Shown here: piece by piece, positions 24,554-31,592 of the stretch | Layout of the letters: each line of letters begins with the position of its first letter | Numbering within the stretch: position 1 is the stretch's first letter | Assembly (NCBI GenBank): GCA_019323655.1 | Contig: JAHWGX010000053.1 | Location: forward strand, 1 to 33,587 | From: Candidatus Woesearchaeota archaeon | Lineage (GTDB): Archaea; Nanobdellota; Nanobdellia; Woesearchaeales; GW2011-AR4 | DNA: 33,587 bases | Direction of reading: 5' to 3' | Program-made: the position numbers and the translations under genes | The notes under the pieces: generated by a model | The model's database searches: none | Seen by the model: only the letters and a program-made list of their open reading frames with translations | Told to the model about the DNA's origin: nothing

Positions 24554-25183
24554 TCATGCCATGCTTATAAAATTTTGCAAAAACATCAAACCCAGGGCAA
24601 GAGCAACCATTGCCGCATAAATTTTTTTGTTCCATCTCAGGATTTTAGAGCCGTCAAAGTTGCCTAAAGGTATCAGGTTAAACAAGGCAATCCATGAGTT
24701 TATGAAAAACCCGTAAAATGCTATTACCTGTATCAGGCCTGTTGGAGGTATAAGCAAAACTGACAGGAAAAAAATTGCCAGAGCCAGATTGACACCGGGC
24801 CCTGCTGCAGATATTTTCCCGTTTCTTCTGATACCTACAGGCCCGCTTATCATAACAGCACCGGGAGCGGCAAAAACAAAACCTAAAAAGTAGGACATAA
24901 AGACCGCCAGCAGCAGCATTTGGTCAAAAGAGCGGAACTCCGCAAAGCAGCCGTACTTTTGAGCAACTATTTTATGCCCCATCTCATGCAGTAAAAACGC
25001 AGTTCCGACAGTAATAGAAGAGACAATAAAAACCTCATAAAAACTTAATTCAATAAATTCTACCATCACTATTGCAAAAGCTATGGAAATCGCTATCCAA
25101 GCCTTTATAAGGTCCTTTATCTCTGCCTCGGAAGTGTTTATCTTCCCAATATATACAGGTTTTGGCTGCTGCAAAAATCTCAT
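24554..25183 (-). CDS. M50-family (site-2 type) intramembrane metalloprotease
   Basis: 209 residues, mostly membrane segments. The zinc motif HEMGH (H66, E67, H70) lies in TAFLLHEMGHKIVAQKYG. The second metal ligand is in FNLIPLGNFDGSK (D177), the NPxPxxxLDG-like motif of the family. It lacks PDZ and CBS domains, so it is a minimal member. Such enzymes cut membrane-spanning segments of partner proteins after a first outside cut. The gene directly precedes the HtrA-like protease (39-nt gap), which is the usual pairing of site-1 and site-2 activities in regulated intramembrane proteolysis. Transcription diverges from thiC. Confidence 0.88.
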   Translation of the reverse strand: MRFLQQPKPVYIGKINTSEAEIKDLIKAWIAISIAFAIVMVEFIELSFYEVFIVSSITVGTAFLLHEMGHKIVAQKYGCFAEFRSFDQMLLLAVFMSYFLGFVFAAPGAVMISGPVGIRRNGKISAAGPGVNLALAIFFLSVLLIPPTGLIQVIAFYGFFINSWIALFNLIPLGNFDGSKILRWNKKIYAAMVALALGLMFLQNFISMA

Positions 25184-25265
25184 GCAAATGTAGAATTATT
25201 CTGTTGTTAAAAAGGTTTTGTTTAATAATTGATTTATTTTTGATTTTGAATTTCGCAATCAACAA

Positions 25266-25275
25266 CTTTATAAAT
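25266..25275 (+). promoter_or_regulatory. TATA box for thiC
   Basis: CTTTATAAAT is centred 26 nt before the ATG at 25297, giving a leaderless transcript. With no leader there is no room for a TPP riboswitch, and none of its motifs was seen in 25184-25296. Confidence 0.6.
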
Positions 25276-25296
25276 CCTCAAAAAGCCCGCTTTTCC

Positions 25297-26577
25297 ATGA
25301 CACAGCTTTCTTATGCAAGGCAGGGAAAAACCACAAGGGAAATGGAGCATGCAGCTTATGCTGAAAACATAAGCCCTGAGATTATACGGGAAAGGATAGC
25401 AGAAGGCTCTCTGATAATACCTGCAAACATCAACCACAGAAACCTTAAGCCGATTGCAATAGGCAAGGGCGTCAAGACAAAAATTAATGCAAACATAGGA
25501 ACATCAAAAGCAAGGTCGTCTATGGAAGAGGAACTGGAAAAGCTGAGGCTTTGCATTAAGCATGGCGCAGATACTGTAATGGACTTAAGCACAGGGGGAA
25601 ATCTAACAGGGATAAGGCAGGCAATAATTGATGAATCTTTCATACCTGTAGGCACTGTTCCGACTTACCAGGTTGTTGAGGAAAAGAAAACAATTGAGGA
25701 TTTAAAGCCGGAAGACTGGCTTGATGTGATAGAGCAGCAGGCAAAGCAGGGTGTTGATTTCATGACGATACATGCAGGAGTCCTGCAGAAAACTTTGCCG
25801 TTGCTAAAAAGCAGGCTTACAGGCGTTGTCAGCAGGGGAGGCGCAATTCTGGCAAAGTGGATGACAGCAAACAAAAAAGAAAACCCTTTGTTTACGCAGT
25901 TCGAGCAGATATGTGATATTTTTGAAAAATATGATGTTGCATTTTCTTTAGGGGACGCTTTAAGGCCGGGCTCATTGCACGACGCAACAGACAAGGCGCA
26001 GATTGCAGAGCTGAAAACATTGGGAGAGCTTACATTAAAGGCATGGAAAAGAAACTGCCAGGTCATGATAGAAGGCCCTGGCCATATACCCTTAAACGAA
26101 ATAAAATTAAATGTGGAGCTGGAAAAAAAGTACTGCCATAACGCCCCGTTTTATGTTTTAGGGCCGTTAGTAACGGATATAGCTCCGGGATATGACCATA
26201 TAACATCGGCAATCGGGGCAGCAGTTGCAGGAATGCACGGCGCGGATTTTTTGTGCTATGTAACCCGGGCAGAGCATTTAGGGCTGCCAACTCCTGAGAT
26301 GGTAAAAGAAGGAATTATAACCTACAAAATAGCTGCGCATGCAGCTGATATTGCAAAAAAAGTGCCTGATGCAAGAAAAAGGGATGATGAATTAAGCAAG
26401 GCAAGGTTTGAATTTGACTGGGAAAAGCAGTTCAATCTTTCTTTGGATCCGGAGAGTGCAAAAAAGATAAGAAGCGACTTAAGCCTTAAAGCTGATTTTT
26501 GCAGCATGTGCGGGCCAGACTTCTGCCCTATGAGGATGTATGCTGGGTTAAGGGGAAAAGAGAAGAAAAACCTGTAA
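25297..26577 (+). CDS. thiC: Phosphomethylpyrimidine synthase ThiC
   Basis: 426 residues, the short archaeal form. It converts aminoimidazole ribotide to hydroxymethylpyrimidine phosphate in thiamine synthesis, as a radical SAM enzyme with a C-terminal 4Fe-4S cluster. Visible hallmarks: GKTTREMEHAA near the start, NIGTSKARSSMEEELEKL, ADTVMDLSTGG, VDFMTIHAGV, SLGDALRPGS, MIEGPGHIPLNEI, PFYVLGPLVTDIAPGYDHIT, FLCYVTRAEHLGLP, and the cluster motif CSMCGPDFC (Cys 402, 405, 410). The start at 25297 is set by the TATA box and by homology; the 45 codons upstream overlap the divergent M50 gene. No other thiamine gene lies in the window, so it stands alone here. Confidence 0.97.
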   Translation: MTQLSYARQGKTTREMEHAAYAENISPEIIRERIAEGSLIIPANINHRNLKPIAIGKGVKTKINANIGTSKARSSMEEELEKLRLCIKHGADTVMDLSTGGNLTGIRQAIIDESFIPVGTVPTYQVVEEKKTIEDLKPEDWLDVIEQQAKQGVDFMTIHAGVLQKTLPLLKSRLTGVVSRGGAILAKWMTANKKENPLFTQFEQICDIFEKYDVAFSLGDALRPGSLHDATDKAQIAELKTLGELTLKAWKRNCQVMIEGPGHIPLNEIKLNVELEKKYCHNAPFYVLGPLVTDIAPGYDHITSAIGAAVAGMHGADFLCYVTRAEHLGLPTPEMVKEGIITYKIAAHAADIAKKVPDARKRDDELSKARFEFDWEKQFNLSLDPESAKKIRSDLSLKADFCSMCGPDFCPMRMYAGLRGKEKKNL

Positions 26578-26607
26578 GATTTTATTGCCTATTAATCCTA
26601 CCAAGAA

Positions 26608-27324
26608 TCAGCCTTTCGGCACAACATCCTCATCCTTTACGGTGTTAAAGCCCATTTTCTTGAACTCATATACGCTGTTTTCAAACTCTGCTTTTAATGG
26701 AACCCCATAAAAGCTCTCAATCCAGATTTTGCCGTTGTTTGTCGCAACTATCCAGGTATTCCTGCTCTCAATCTGCTCTTCCCCTGATTTCTCTGCAGAC
26801 TCTATGCTTTCCAGCCAGTCCAATGGCGTCATTATATTGGCTTCATTATAGTCGAGATCCGCTTTTTTTCCTTTTGCAATGCATTTTTTGCTGTCGCAAT
26901 AAGCCTGCGCAGTTTTCAATTTTTTGTCAAGGTAAACAGCATCATAAGCGTCTTCGTCAACATCAACCGTTTTGTATGAAGGGTTAAGAATATACTTAAC
27001 ATTGTCCCCTTTTACATAAAATTCGTAAAGGAAATTATTTGTTTCAGGGCCTTTGTAGCTGTAGCTAAGGCCTTGGACTTTTTTGCCAGCAGTACCTAAT
27101 AGTTCTATGAGCTCTGCAGGAATTTCTTTTTCGGATTCATCCCCCTCTGCTGCTTCCACGGATTCTTCCGTACCAGTATCTTCTGTCCTGCTCGTCTCGC
27201 TTACTAGGTCAACATCTGACGGCTTTCTTTCCGCTTCTTCTTGCGTCTCTGCAGTTTGCGCACATGATATGACAAGAACCAATAAAATAGCCAGTGACGC
27301 AAATAACAGCAGTTTGTTTGCCAT
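26608..27324 (-). CDS. Putative lipoprotein
   Basis: 238 residues starting MANKLLLFASLAILLVLVISCAQ. The lipobox-like VISC after a hydrophobic core suggests lipid attachment at that Cys. A low-complexity acidic and Ser/Thr-rich linker (about 20-65) leads into a domain of about 170 residues with GLSYSYKGPETNNFLYEFYVKGDNVKY and a CDSKKC pair. Its layout resembles LolA/LppX-type or DUF4412-like periplasmic lipoproteins, but the match is weak. A TATA box (27346-27356) centred 27 nt upstream supports ATG 27324 over ATG 27333 and TTG 27336. It follows the DUF99 gene on the same strand but has its own promoter. Confidence 0.65.
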   Translation of the reverse strand: MANKLLLFASLAILLVLVISCAQTAETQEEAERKPSDVDLVSETSRTEDTGTEESVEAAEGDESEKEIPAELIELLGTAGKKVQGLSYSYKGPETNNFLYEFYVKGDNVKYILNPSYKTVDVDEDAYDAVYLDKKLKTAQAYCDSKKCIAKGKKADLDYNEANIMTPLDWLESIESAEKSGEEQIESRNTWIVATNNGKIWIESFYGVPLKAEFENSVYEFKKMGFNTVKDEDVVPKG

Positions 27325-27345
27325 AAAAAGCATCAAAGATTTCCG

Positions 27346-27356
27346 GTTTTATAAAC
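27346..27356 (-). promoter_or_regulatory. TATA box for the lipoprotein gene
   Basis: Minus-strand GTTTATAAAAC, centred about 27 nt before the ATG at 27324. It overlaps the stop-codon end of the upstream DUF99 gene, showing how tightly genes are packed. Confidence 0.55.
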
Positions 27357-27357
27357 T

Positions 27358-27921
27358 TTACGCCTTGCCCCTGCTTTCCCCTTCTGTGATTCCTGATGCA
27401 ATTAAGTGGGCCATTCTTATAGCTTCCGGTATAAGGCTTCTGGTGCACGCAATCTTCAGAATCTCTCTGGCTTTTTCAATTTCCAATCCGGTAAGCTGGA
27501 CATATATTTTTCCTGCAGGAACAACAGGGCCTGCTTTTTCTATTAGCTTTATCTTGCCCTTTTTTCTGATTTTAATTAATGTTTCCTTAATTTTTTTGAT
27601 GTTGGGCCTTTTCCTTATTATCACAATTACAGGCAGCCCAGTCTTTTTGCTTAATCTTTTTACATCAATAACATTAAATCCTCCGACAGCAATTCCATCC
27701 AGAAAGATGCACTGCAGCTGGGGCTTGAACTTGCTTTTGTTTATCATCTCTGCCAGTTTTTTTGTGGCATTGTTTCCATCAACGCTTACCTTTGTTGACA
27801 GCACGCCGTCAAGCCATGCACCTCCCCGGAAAACGGCCCCAACAACAAGCACATTGCCCTTCCTGAACTTGTCAAAAGGAGCATCATCAATCCCAATTAC
27901 CCTTATCTCTTTTTTCAGCAT
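27358..27921 (-). CDS. DUF99 family protein (endonuclease dU-like)
   Basis: 187 residues with the family's landmarks: IRVIGIDDAPF at the N-terminus, VLVVGAVFRGGAWLDGVLSTKVSVDG, the central IFLDGIAVGGFNVIDV, PVIVIIRKRPN, and a C-terminal RSLIPEAIRMAHLIASGI. The fold is related to endonuclease V, and the acidic residues in GIDD and FLDGIA sit where that enzyme binds metal. The family is nearly confined to archaea; some members are described as cutting DNA at deoxyuridine. Length is normal. A DNA-repair role is inference from family. Confidence 0.85.
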   Translation of the reverse strand: MLKKEIRVIGIDDAPFDKFRKGNVLVVGAVFRGGAWLDGVLSTKVSVDGNNATKKLAEMINKSKFKPQLQCIFLDGIAVGGFNVIDVKRLSKKTGLPVIVIIRKRPNIKKIKETLIKIRKKGKIKLIEKAGPVVPAGKIYVQLTGLEIEKAREILKIACTRSLIPEAIRMAHLIASGITEGESRGKA

Positions 27922-28010
27922 TTTATCTGCATTGCCTTTTTTATAATCTGAATGTTTTTAACCTGAATTTTATTTATTTTAATTTTTTTCTTTATTAATT
28001 TTGATGCAGC

Positions 28011-28901
28011 TTAAACCACAAAAGCGCCTTTGTCTTTTATTATTAATTGCCTGCTGCCCTTAAAATATTTGTCGCTGAAAACAGCATTGCCGAGCATTAT
28101 CATGGACGCGTTTCCATTATTTTTTTCAATCTTCTTTATCAGCCCAATTACTTTCTTATCTGCCAATAGGCCGCTGTTAGCCGCAAATTCCTTTGAAATT
28201 TTTATTAAGCTGCCTAAGCTGGCATTTTTTCTATTCAGCAGTTTGAATTTTTTTAATGCCCTAATACCGGCACTGTTGATCCTGCCCTTTATCTTGCTAT
28301 CGGAAATAATTTTTTTTGTCTTTATTGAGCTGAAATACCTGCAGTATATTTTTTTGTTTTTAATCGGGAATTTTTCTACTCTGAACGTACAGCTTGGAAG
28401 GTATTTGACCAAAAGCCCGCCGTAATACTGGTTTGTAACGTCACCTAACCCGGTCCCCTTCTCGACTTCCGCAATATGTGCTATCATTGCAAGCTCTTTT
28501 TTTGATTTTTTTAGGTTAAGCAGTCTATTCAACGCGTAAGCTGATGCCAATGCGCTTGCGCCGCTGACGCCAAAGCCGCATCCCAACGGAAGTTCCGACC
28601 TAATGCCCACATAAAATTTTTCATTTGCCAGCTTTTCAATTACAGAATTAACAGTGGGAAAATTTATTTTTTTATTGTTGAAATAAATCAAATTCTTGTT
28701 TTTAATTATTTTTTTATTCTTATTTTTGATTAATTTAATGTTGGATTTTTTGTAATTGCCTATTCTCTTTATTGTTACTAAAACCCCCTTATTGACTGTA
28801 AACCCCATACCTAAAGAACCGGATTTTTCCGCTTTCTTTTCCCTTCTTATTACAAATACACCGCTTATATTTCCCGGGGCAAATGCCTTTGCGGTTTTCA
28901 T
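28011..28901 (-). CDS. Pantoate kinase (GHMP family)
   Basis: 296 residues. It phosphorylates pantoate to 4-phosphopantoate, the first step of the archaeal branch of CoA synthesis. Visible GHMP features: FAPGNISGVF at the N-terminus, the glycine-rich ATP loop LPLGCGFGVSGASALASAYALN (about 104-125) and EVEKGTGLGDVTNQYYGG. Lys, Asn and Ile are unusually abundant (IKLIKNKNKKIIKNKN), reflecting local AT-rich sequence more than a special domain. A TATA box centred about 25 nt upstream lies at the end of the upstream gene. Its pathway partner is encoded at 31589-32353. Confidence 0.9.
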   Translation of the reverse strand: MKTAKAFAPGNISGVFVIRREKKAEKSGSLGMGFTVNKGVLVTIKRIGNYKKSNIKLIKNKNKKIIKNKNLIYFNNKKINFPTVNSVIEKLANEKFYVGIRSELPLGCGFGVSGASALASAYALNRLLNLKKSKKELAMIAHIAEVEKGTGLGDVTNQYYGGLLVKYLPSCTFRVEKFPIKNKKIYCRYFSSIKTKKIISDSKIKGRINSAGIRALKKFKLLNRKNASLGSLIKISKEFAANSGLLADKKVIGLIKKIEKNNGNASMIMLGNAVFSDKYFKGSRQLIIKDKGAFVV

Positions 28902-28915
28902 AGAAAATGAGATAA

Positions 28916-29461
28916 TTAAAAAGTATAAAAAGTTACTGGTAGTGCATTGGCTAATCTATAAAAATAATACCAAATCGAGACTAAAACAATACACAATAAA
29001 TATATTGCAGTGATTAAAAATGATGCATTTTTTGACAATTTCATAAAATTTTTTATTGATAAAAATAGAATGAAGATTCCGTACAGCCCTACAAAAAAAT
29101 TGATGAATATTATTCCAGAAAGCGCCCCCAGTGGAGCATAGGCGGAAAAAAATGAAGACAGCCATTTTGATAAATTTGTTTTAGTCCCAAACAATTTTCC
29201 AATAATCCACAAAAAGAATCCAACAAAATACATCACCATAAGAACTATGATTGGTCCAAATATTATTACACCCACTGCTTTTTGACCCATCAATGTTGCT
29301 GTTATCTTATATAAAGAACCTGAAATAAAGCCTGCAATTAATATGTAAAGAGTCGATTTTGATAATTTTCTCTCAGGAAACTGAGATAGCGTTTGAGTTG
29401 GTTTTATCAGTATGTTTTTCCATTCCAAAAACATTTCGGTAAGAAAATCTTTTTTTGCCAT
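28916..29461 (-). CDS. Yip1-like multi-span membrane protein
   Basis: 181 residues starting MAKKDFLTEMFLEWKNILIKPTQTLSQFPERKLS. The amphipathic lead-in with W..IL..P..T.. followed by about five membrane segments is the layout of Yip1-domain proteins, which are widespread but poorly understood in archaea. ATG 29461 is preferred to the GTG at 29470 because minus-strand ATTTAAATA (about 29484-29497) is centred about 29 nt upstream. The 3' end lies 14 nt before the pantoate kinase start. Function unknown. Confidence 0.65.
   Translation of the reverse strand: MAKKDFLTEMFLEWKNILIKPTQTLSQFPERKLSKSTLYILIAGFISGSLYKITATLMGQKAVGVIIFGPIIVLMVMYFVGFFLWIIGKLFGTKTNLSKWLSSFFSAYAPLGALSGIIFINFFVGLYGIFILFLSIKNFMKLSKNASFLITAIYLLCIVLVSIWYYFYRLANALPVTFYTF
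28919..28930 (-). promoter_or_regulatory. TATA box for pantoate kinase
   Basis: Minus-strand TTTTTATACTTT, centred about 25 nt before the ATG at 28901 and overlapping the last codons of the upstream membrane-protein gene. A leaderless transcript is expected. Confidence 0.5.
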
Positions 29462-29483
29462 CCCAAACACTTTAGCCGCAAAG

Positions 29484-29497
29484 TAGTATTTAAATTT
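29484..29497 (-). promoter_or_regulatory. TATA box for the Yip1-like gene
   Basis: Minus-strand AATTTAAATACTAC, centred about 29 nt before ATG 29461; it decides the start over GTG 29470. Confidence 0.5.
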
Positions 29498-29808
29498 TTA
29501 TGCCAAAAACGCGTTAAGTTAGTGATTATAAAAACCCTAGCAATACTCAGAGAGTATCGCCAGGGAAAAGAGGTGATAGTTTCTATTACCACTGTATAGT
29601 AGAACTAGTATATAAACCTTTCGGTTTATTAGTACTTTAAAGTAGTATATGATGTTAAAGAACATTGAGCTACATTTATAAACACAGTTTTATTATCCTG
29701 CTCAAATTCAAGAAGCGATGAAAATCAACAGCGAACTTTAGGGATTTTTAAGATTCCATTTTAAATGCAAATATTCCGCAAACCCTAATAAACAATTATA
29801 GCCCAAAA
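29498..29808 (+). other. Intergenic region with a hairpin and several TATA-like boxes
   Basis: No gene recognised. GATTATAAAAA (about 29523-29533) is followed about 25 nt later by an imperfect hairpin, ATACTC-AGA-GAGTAT with outer GC pairs (about 29547-29567). A second TATA-like box, AGTATATAAACC, begins near 29608 and runs into AAACC-TTTC-GGTTT and the palindrome TACTTTAAAGTA. A third, CATTTATAAACA, is near 29673. One or two small RNAs could start here. The start at 29809 has only a weak TATA-like CTAATAAAC about 21 nt upstream. Confidence 0.4.
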
Positions 29809-30543
29809 ATGAAAGCAAGAAAAGAAAAGTTCAGGGAAGGAAAAGAAAAATTCAAGACAATGCACGATGTCTTTGATGATTTTACTAACAGGACTGTCTT
29901 TAAGCTTATAACGGAGGGCTATTTTAAAGGCCTGGAAAGCCCGATAAGCATAGGAAAGGAAAGCAATGTTTTTTCCGCTTTGACAGAAGAAGGCAAAAGG
30001 GTTATAGTGAAAATATACCGCCTGGAAACCTGCGATTTTAATGCAATGTATGACTACATAAAAGATGATTCCAGATACTCACACCTAAAGGATAAAAAAA
30101 GGAAAGTCATATTTGCGTGGGTGCAGCGCGAGTACAGGAACCTTATGAATGCGAGGGAAGCTGAAGCCAGCGTGCCAACGCCGATAACATTTTCAAACAA
30201 TGTCCTGGTCCTGGAGTTTATAGGAACAGACGGAAAAATAGCCCCAAAGTTAAAGGACAAAATCCCGAAAAACAAAAAGCTTTTCCTGGGTAAGGTTATT
30301 GAAAATATAAAGAAACTATACAAAAGGGGCATTGTGCATGCCGACCTGTCTGCATTTAACATACTGAACTTTAACGAAGTTCCGGTTTTTATTGACATGT
30401 CGCAGGCCACGACATTAAGGCACCCAAGGGCAGAGGAATTTCTGCAAAGGGATGTTAAAAACATAGCTAATTTTTTCAATAAGATAAGCTTAAAAGCTAA
30501 TGAAGAGAGCATAATGAAGAAGATTAAAAATAATGCCCTGTAG
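29809..30543 (+). CDS. rio1: RIO1-family serine/threonine kinase
   Basis: 244 residues. RIO1 proteins act in late maturation of the small ribosomal subunit in archaea and eukaryotes. Visible: the nucleotide loop SIGKESNVF (49-55), the ATP-binding Lys (VIVKIY, K68), the RIO1-type flexible-loop region (DYIKDDSRYSHLKDKKRK), the catalytic HADLSAFNIL (D179, N184) and the metal-binding FIDMSQATTLRHP (D196), then EEFLQRDVKNIANFF. The MSQ...HP..EFL pattern separates it from RIO2, and the N-terminal winged helix of RIO2 is absent. The gene stands alone with wide gaps on both sides. Confidence 0.93.
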   Translation: MKARKEKFREGKEKFKTMHDVFDDFTNRTVFKLITEGYFKGLESPISIGKESNVFSALTEEGKRVIVKIYRLETCDFNAMYDYIKDDSRYSHLKDKKRKVIFAWVQREYRNLMNAREAEASVPTPITFSNNVLVLEFIGTDGKIAPKLKDKIPKNKKLFLGKVIENIKKLYKRGIVHADLSAFNILNFNEVPVFIDMSQATTLRHPRAEEFLQRDVKNIANFFNKISLKANEESIMKKIKNNAL

Positions 30544-30556
30544 CCAAAAATTTAGC

Positions 30557-30581
30557 GCCTATAGTTAATTTAGGCATTTTT
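30557..30581 (+). terminator. Possible terminator after RIO1
   Basis: GCCTA (30557-30561) pairs with TAGGC (30571-30575), followed by ATTTTT. The stem is short; archaea can terminate on the T run alone, so the hairpin may not matter. Confidence 0.3.
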
Positions 30582-30882
30582 AAAAAACGATAAAAACAAA
30601 GGCAGTGAAGCATAAAACAATGAATTCATAACTGCAACAATAATTGTTTGTTAATAATTTAAATCATCACCCTTAGAAAACATTTTTTCAATAACCAGAA
30701 AATAAAAATAATCATGTGTTTTACTTTGACAACTTAAATAATACAAAACACCATTTAATACTTGATTGTTAAAAAACAAAAAAAAGATAAAATTTTCCTA
30801 AAAATATAAGCATTTAAATAGTTTAATTGTCTTAAACATCTAAAAGGACAACTTAAAATATTAGTTTATAGGAGTTCAGAAA
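30582..30882. other. AT-rich gap upstream of the 203-residue protein gene
   Basis: Very AT-rich with long A runs and no gene. GCATTTAAATAG near 30810-30821 is a plausible TATA box, and TAGGAG about 10 nt before the ATG at 30883 is a ribosome-binding site, so this operon has a leader, unlike most here. The leader contains TTGTC and GGACAA half-sites about 20 nt apart that could pair. Confidence 0.4.
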
Positions 30883-31494
30883 ATGGAAAAAAGAAAAAAA
30901 GTATTTAATAAGTTACATCTAATCTGGATTATTCTAGTAGTTTATATTTTAATTGGAATTGCAGTATTTCCTATGATTAAAACATCTTCCTGTCTAGCTT
31001 TAAAGATTATAGGCTACCCCATCATCTTCCTGTCTGGGAATGGGGACGATTCATTGTCGTCTGAACCAACAAATATAGAAGGATATGCTAATTATTTTGA
31101 AAGTCAGGGGTACACTTGCGATTTAGAAAATGGTTTTTTATTTTGTTTCGAAGGAGATTGGTTTAGCACTTCACCCGAAGGGGATAATTCTTTTGTTATT
31201 GTAGAAACACCAAATACCTATTTTACTGATACTGGCACAAAAACTTACAATAATTGTATGGATGCAGTAAATGGCTTATCCAATTCAGATAGTAAAATAA
31301 TTGATAGATTAAGTGGTACAAATATATACCAAGCAATAGGCCAAGATGCTTATCAATTTTGTTCAAGAGATAATAGATTCCATATTATGTTTAAGCATAC
31401 TTGTTTCTTTTTAGATAGGGGTAAATCCTGTGACCAAGAGCGTTGGGACTCGTTTAAGGCAGAATTTGCTAAATATGCAGAGGAGTTTTACTAA
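30883..31494 (+). CDS. Membrane-anchored protein of unknown family
   Basis: 203 residues. A basic N-terminus and one membrane helix (LIWIILVVYILIGIAVFPMI, about 13-32) act as an anchor or uncleaved signal. The remaining 165 residues should be outside the cell. They contain eight cysteines and motifs such as NYFESQGYTCDLENGFLFCFEGDWF and CDQERWDSFKAEFAKYAEEFY. An alternative is that a second hydrophobic stretch (about 37-50) also spans the membrane. It ends 2 nt before the 31-codon ORF, which runs into the phosphopantothenate synthetase gene. I do not recognise it. Confidence 0.6.
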   Translation: MEKRKKVFNKLHLIWIILVVYILIGIAVFPMIKTSSCLALKIIGYPIIFLSGNGDDSLSSEPTNIEGYANYFESQGYTCDLENGFLFCFEGDWFSTSPEGDNSFVIVETPNTYFTDTGTKTYNNCMDAVNGLSNSDSKIIDRLSGTNIYQAIGQDAYQFCSRDNRFHIMFKHTCFFLDRGKSCDQERWDSFKAEFAKYAEEFY

Positions 31495-31496
31495 CA

Positions 31497-31592
31497 ATGT
31501 TAAACGGACCTAAGGTTAATACGATTTTAGTAGGTGAAGTGGCAATTCCTCCAAGACTAGAAATGTTGGATATGCTTGCCACGTTTTTATGA
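31497..31592 (+). CDS. 31-codon ORF coupled to phosphopantothenate synthetase
   Basis: Starts with ATG 2 nt after the preceding stop and ends with TGA inside the ATG of the next gene (ATGA overlap). The product would be 31 residues, beginning MLNGPKVNTILVGEV and ending MLDMLATFL, partly hydrophobic with no membrane helix. The synthetase gene has no TATA box at the usual distance and no ribosome-binding site of its own, so translation through this ORF may deliver ribosomes to it. It could be a true small protein, a leader peptide or the remnant of a gene. Confidence 0.4.
   Translation: MLNGPKVNTILVGEVAIPPRLEMLDMLATFL

Noticed and set aside
25162..25296. N-terminal extension of ThiC
   Set aside because: It overlaps the divergent M50 gene and the TATA box at 25266-25275, and does not resemble ThiC.
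25184..25296. TPP riboswitch upstream of thiC
   Set aside because: The transcript appears leaderless and no THI-box motifs were seen.
27083..27946. 287-codon plus-strand open frame
   Set aside because: It runs antisense across the lipoprotein gene, the intergenic TATA box and the DUF99 gene. It is low-complexity Ser-rich, then hydrophobic, as expected for the complement of acidic and Lys/Ile-rich genes.
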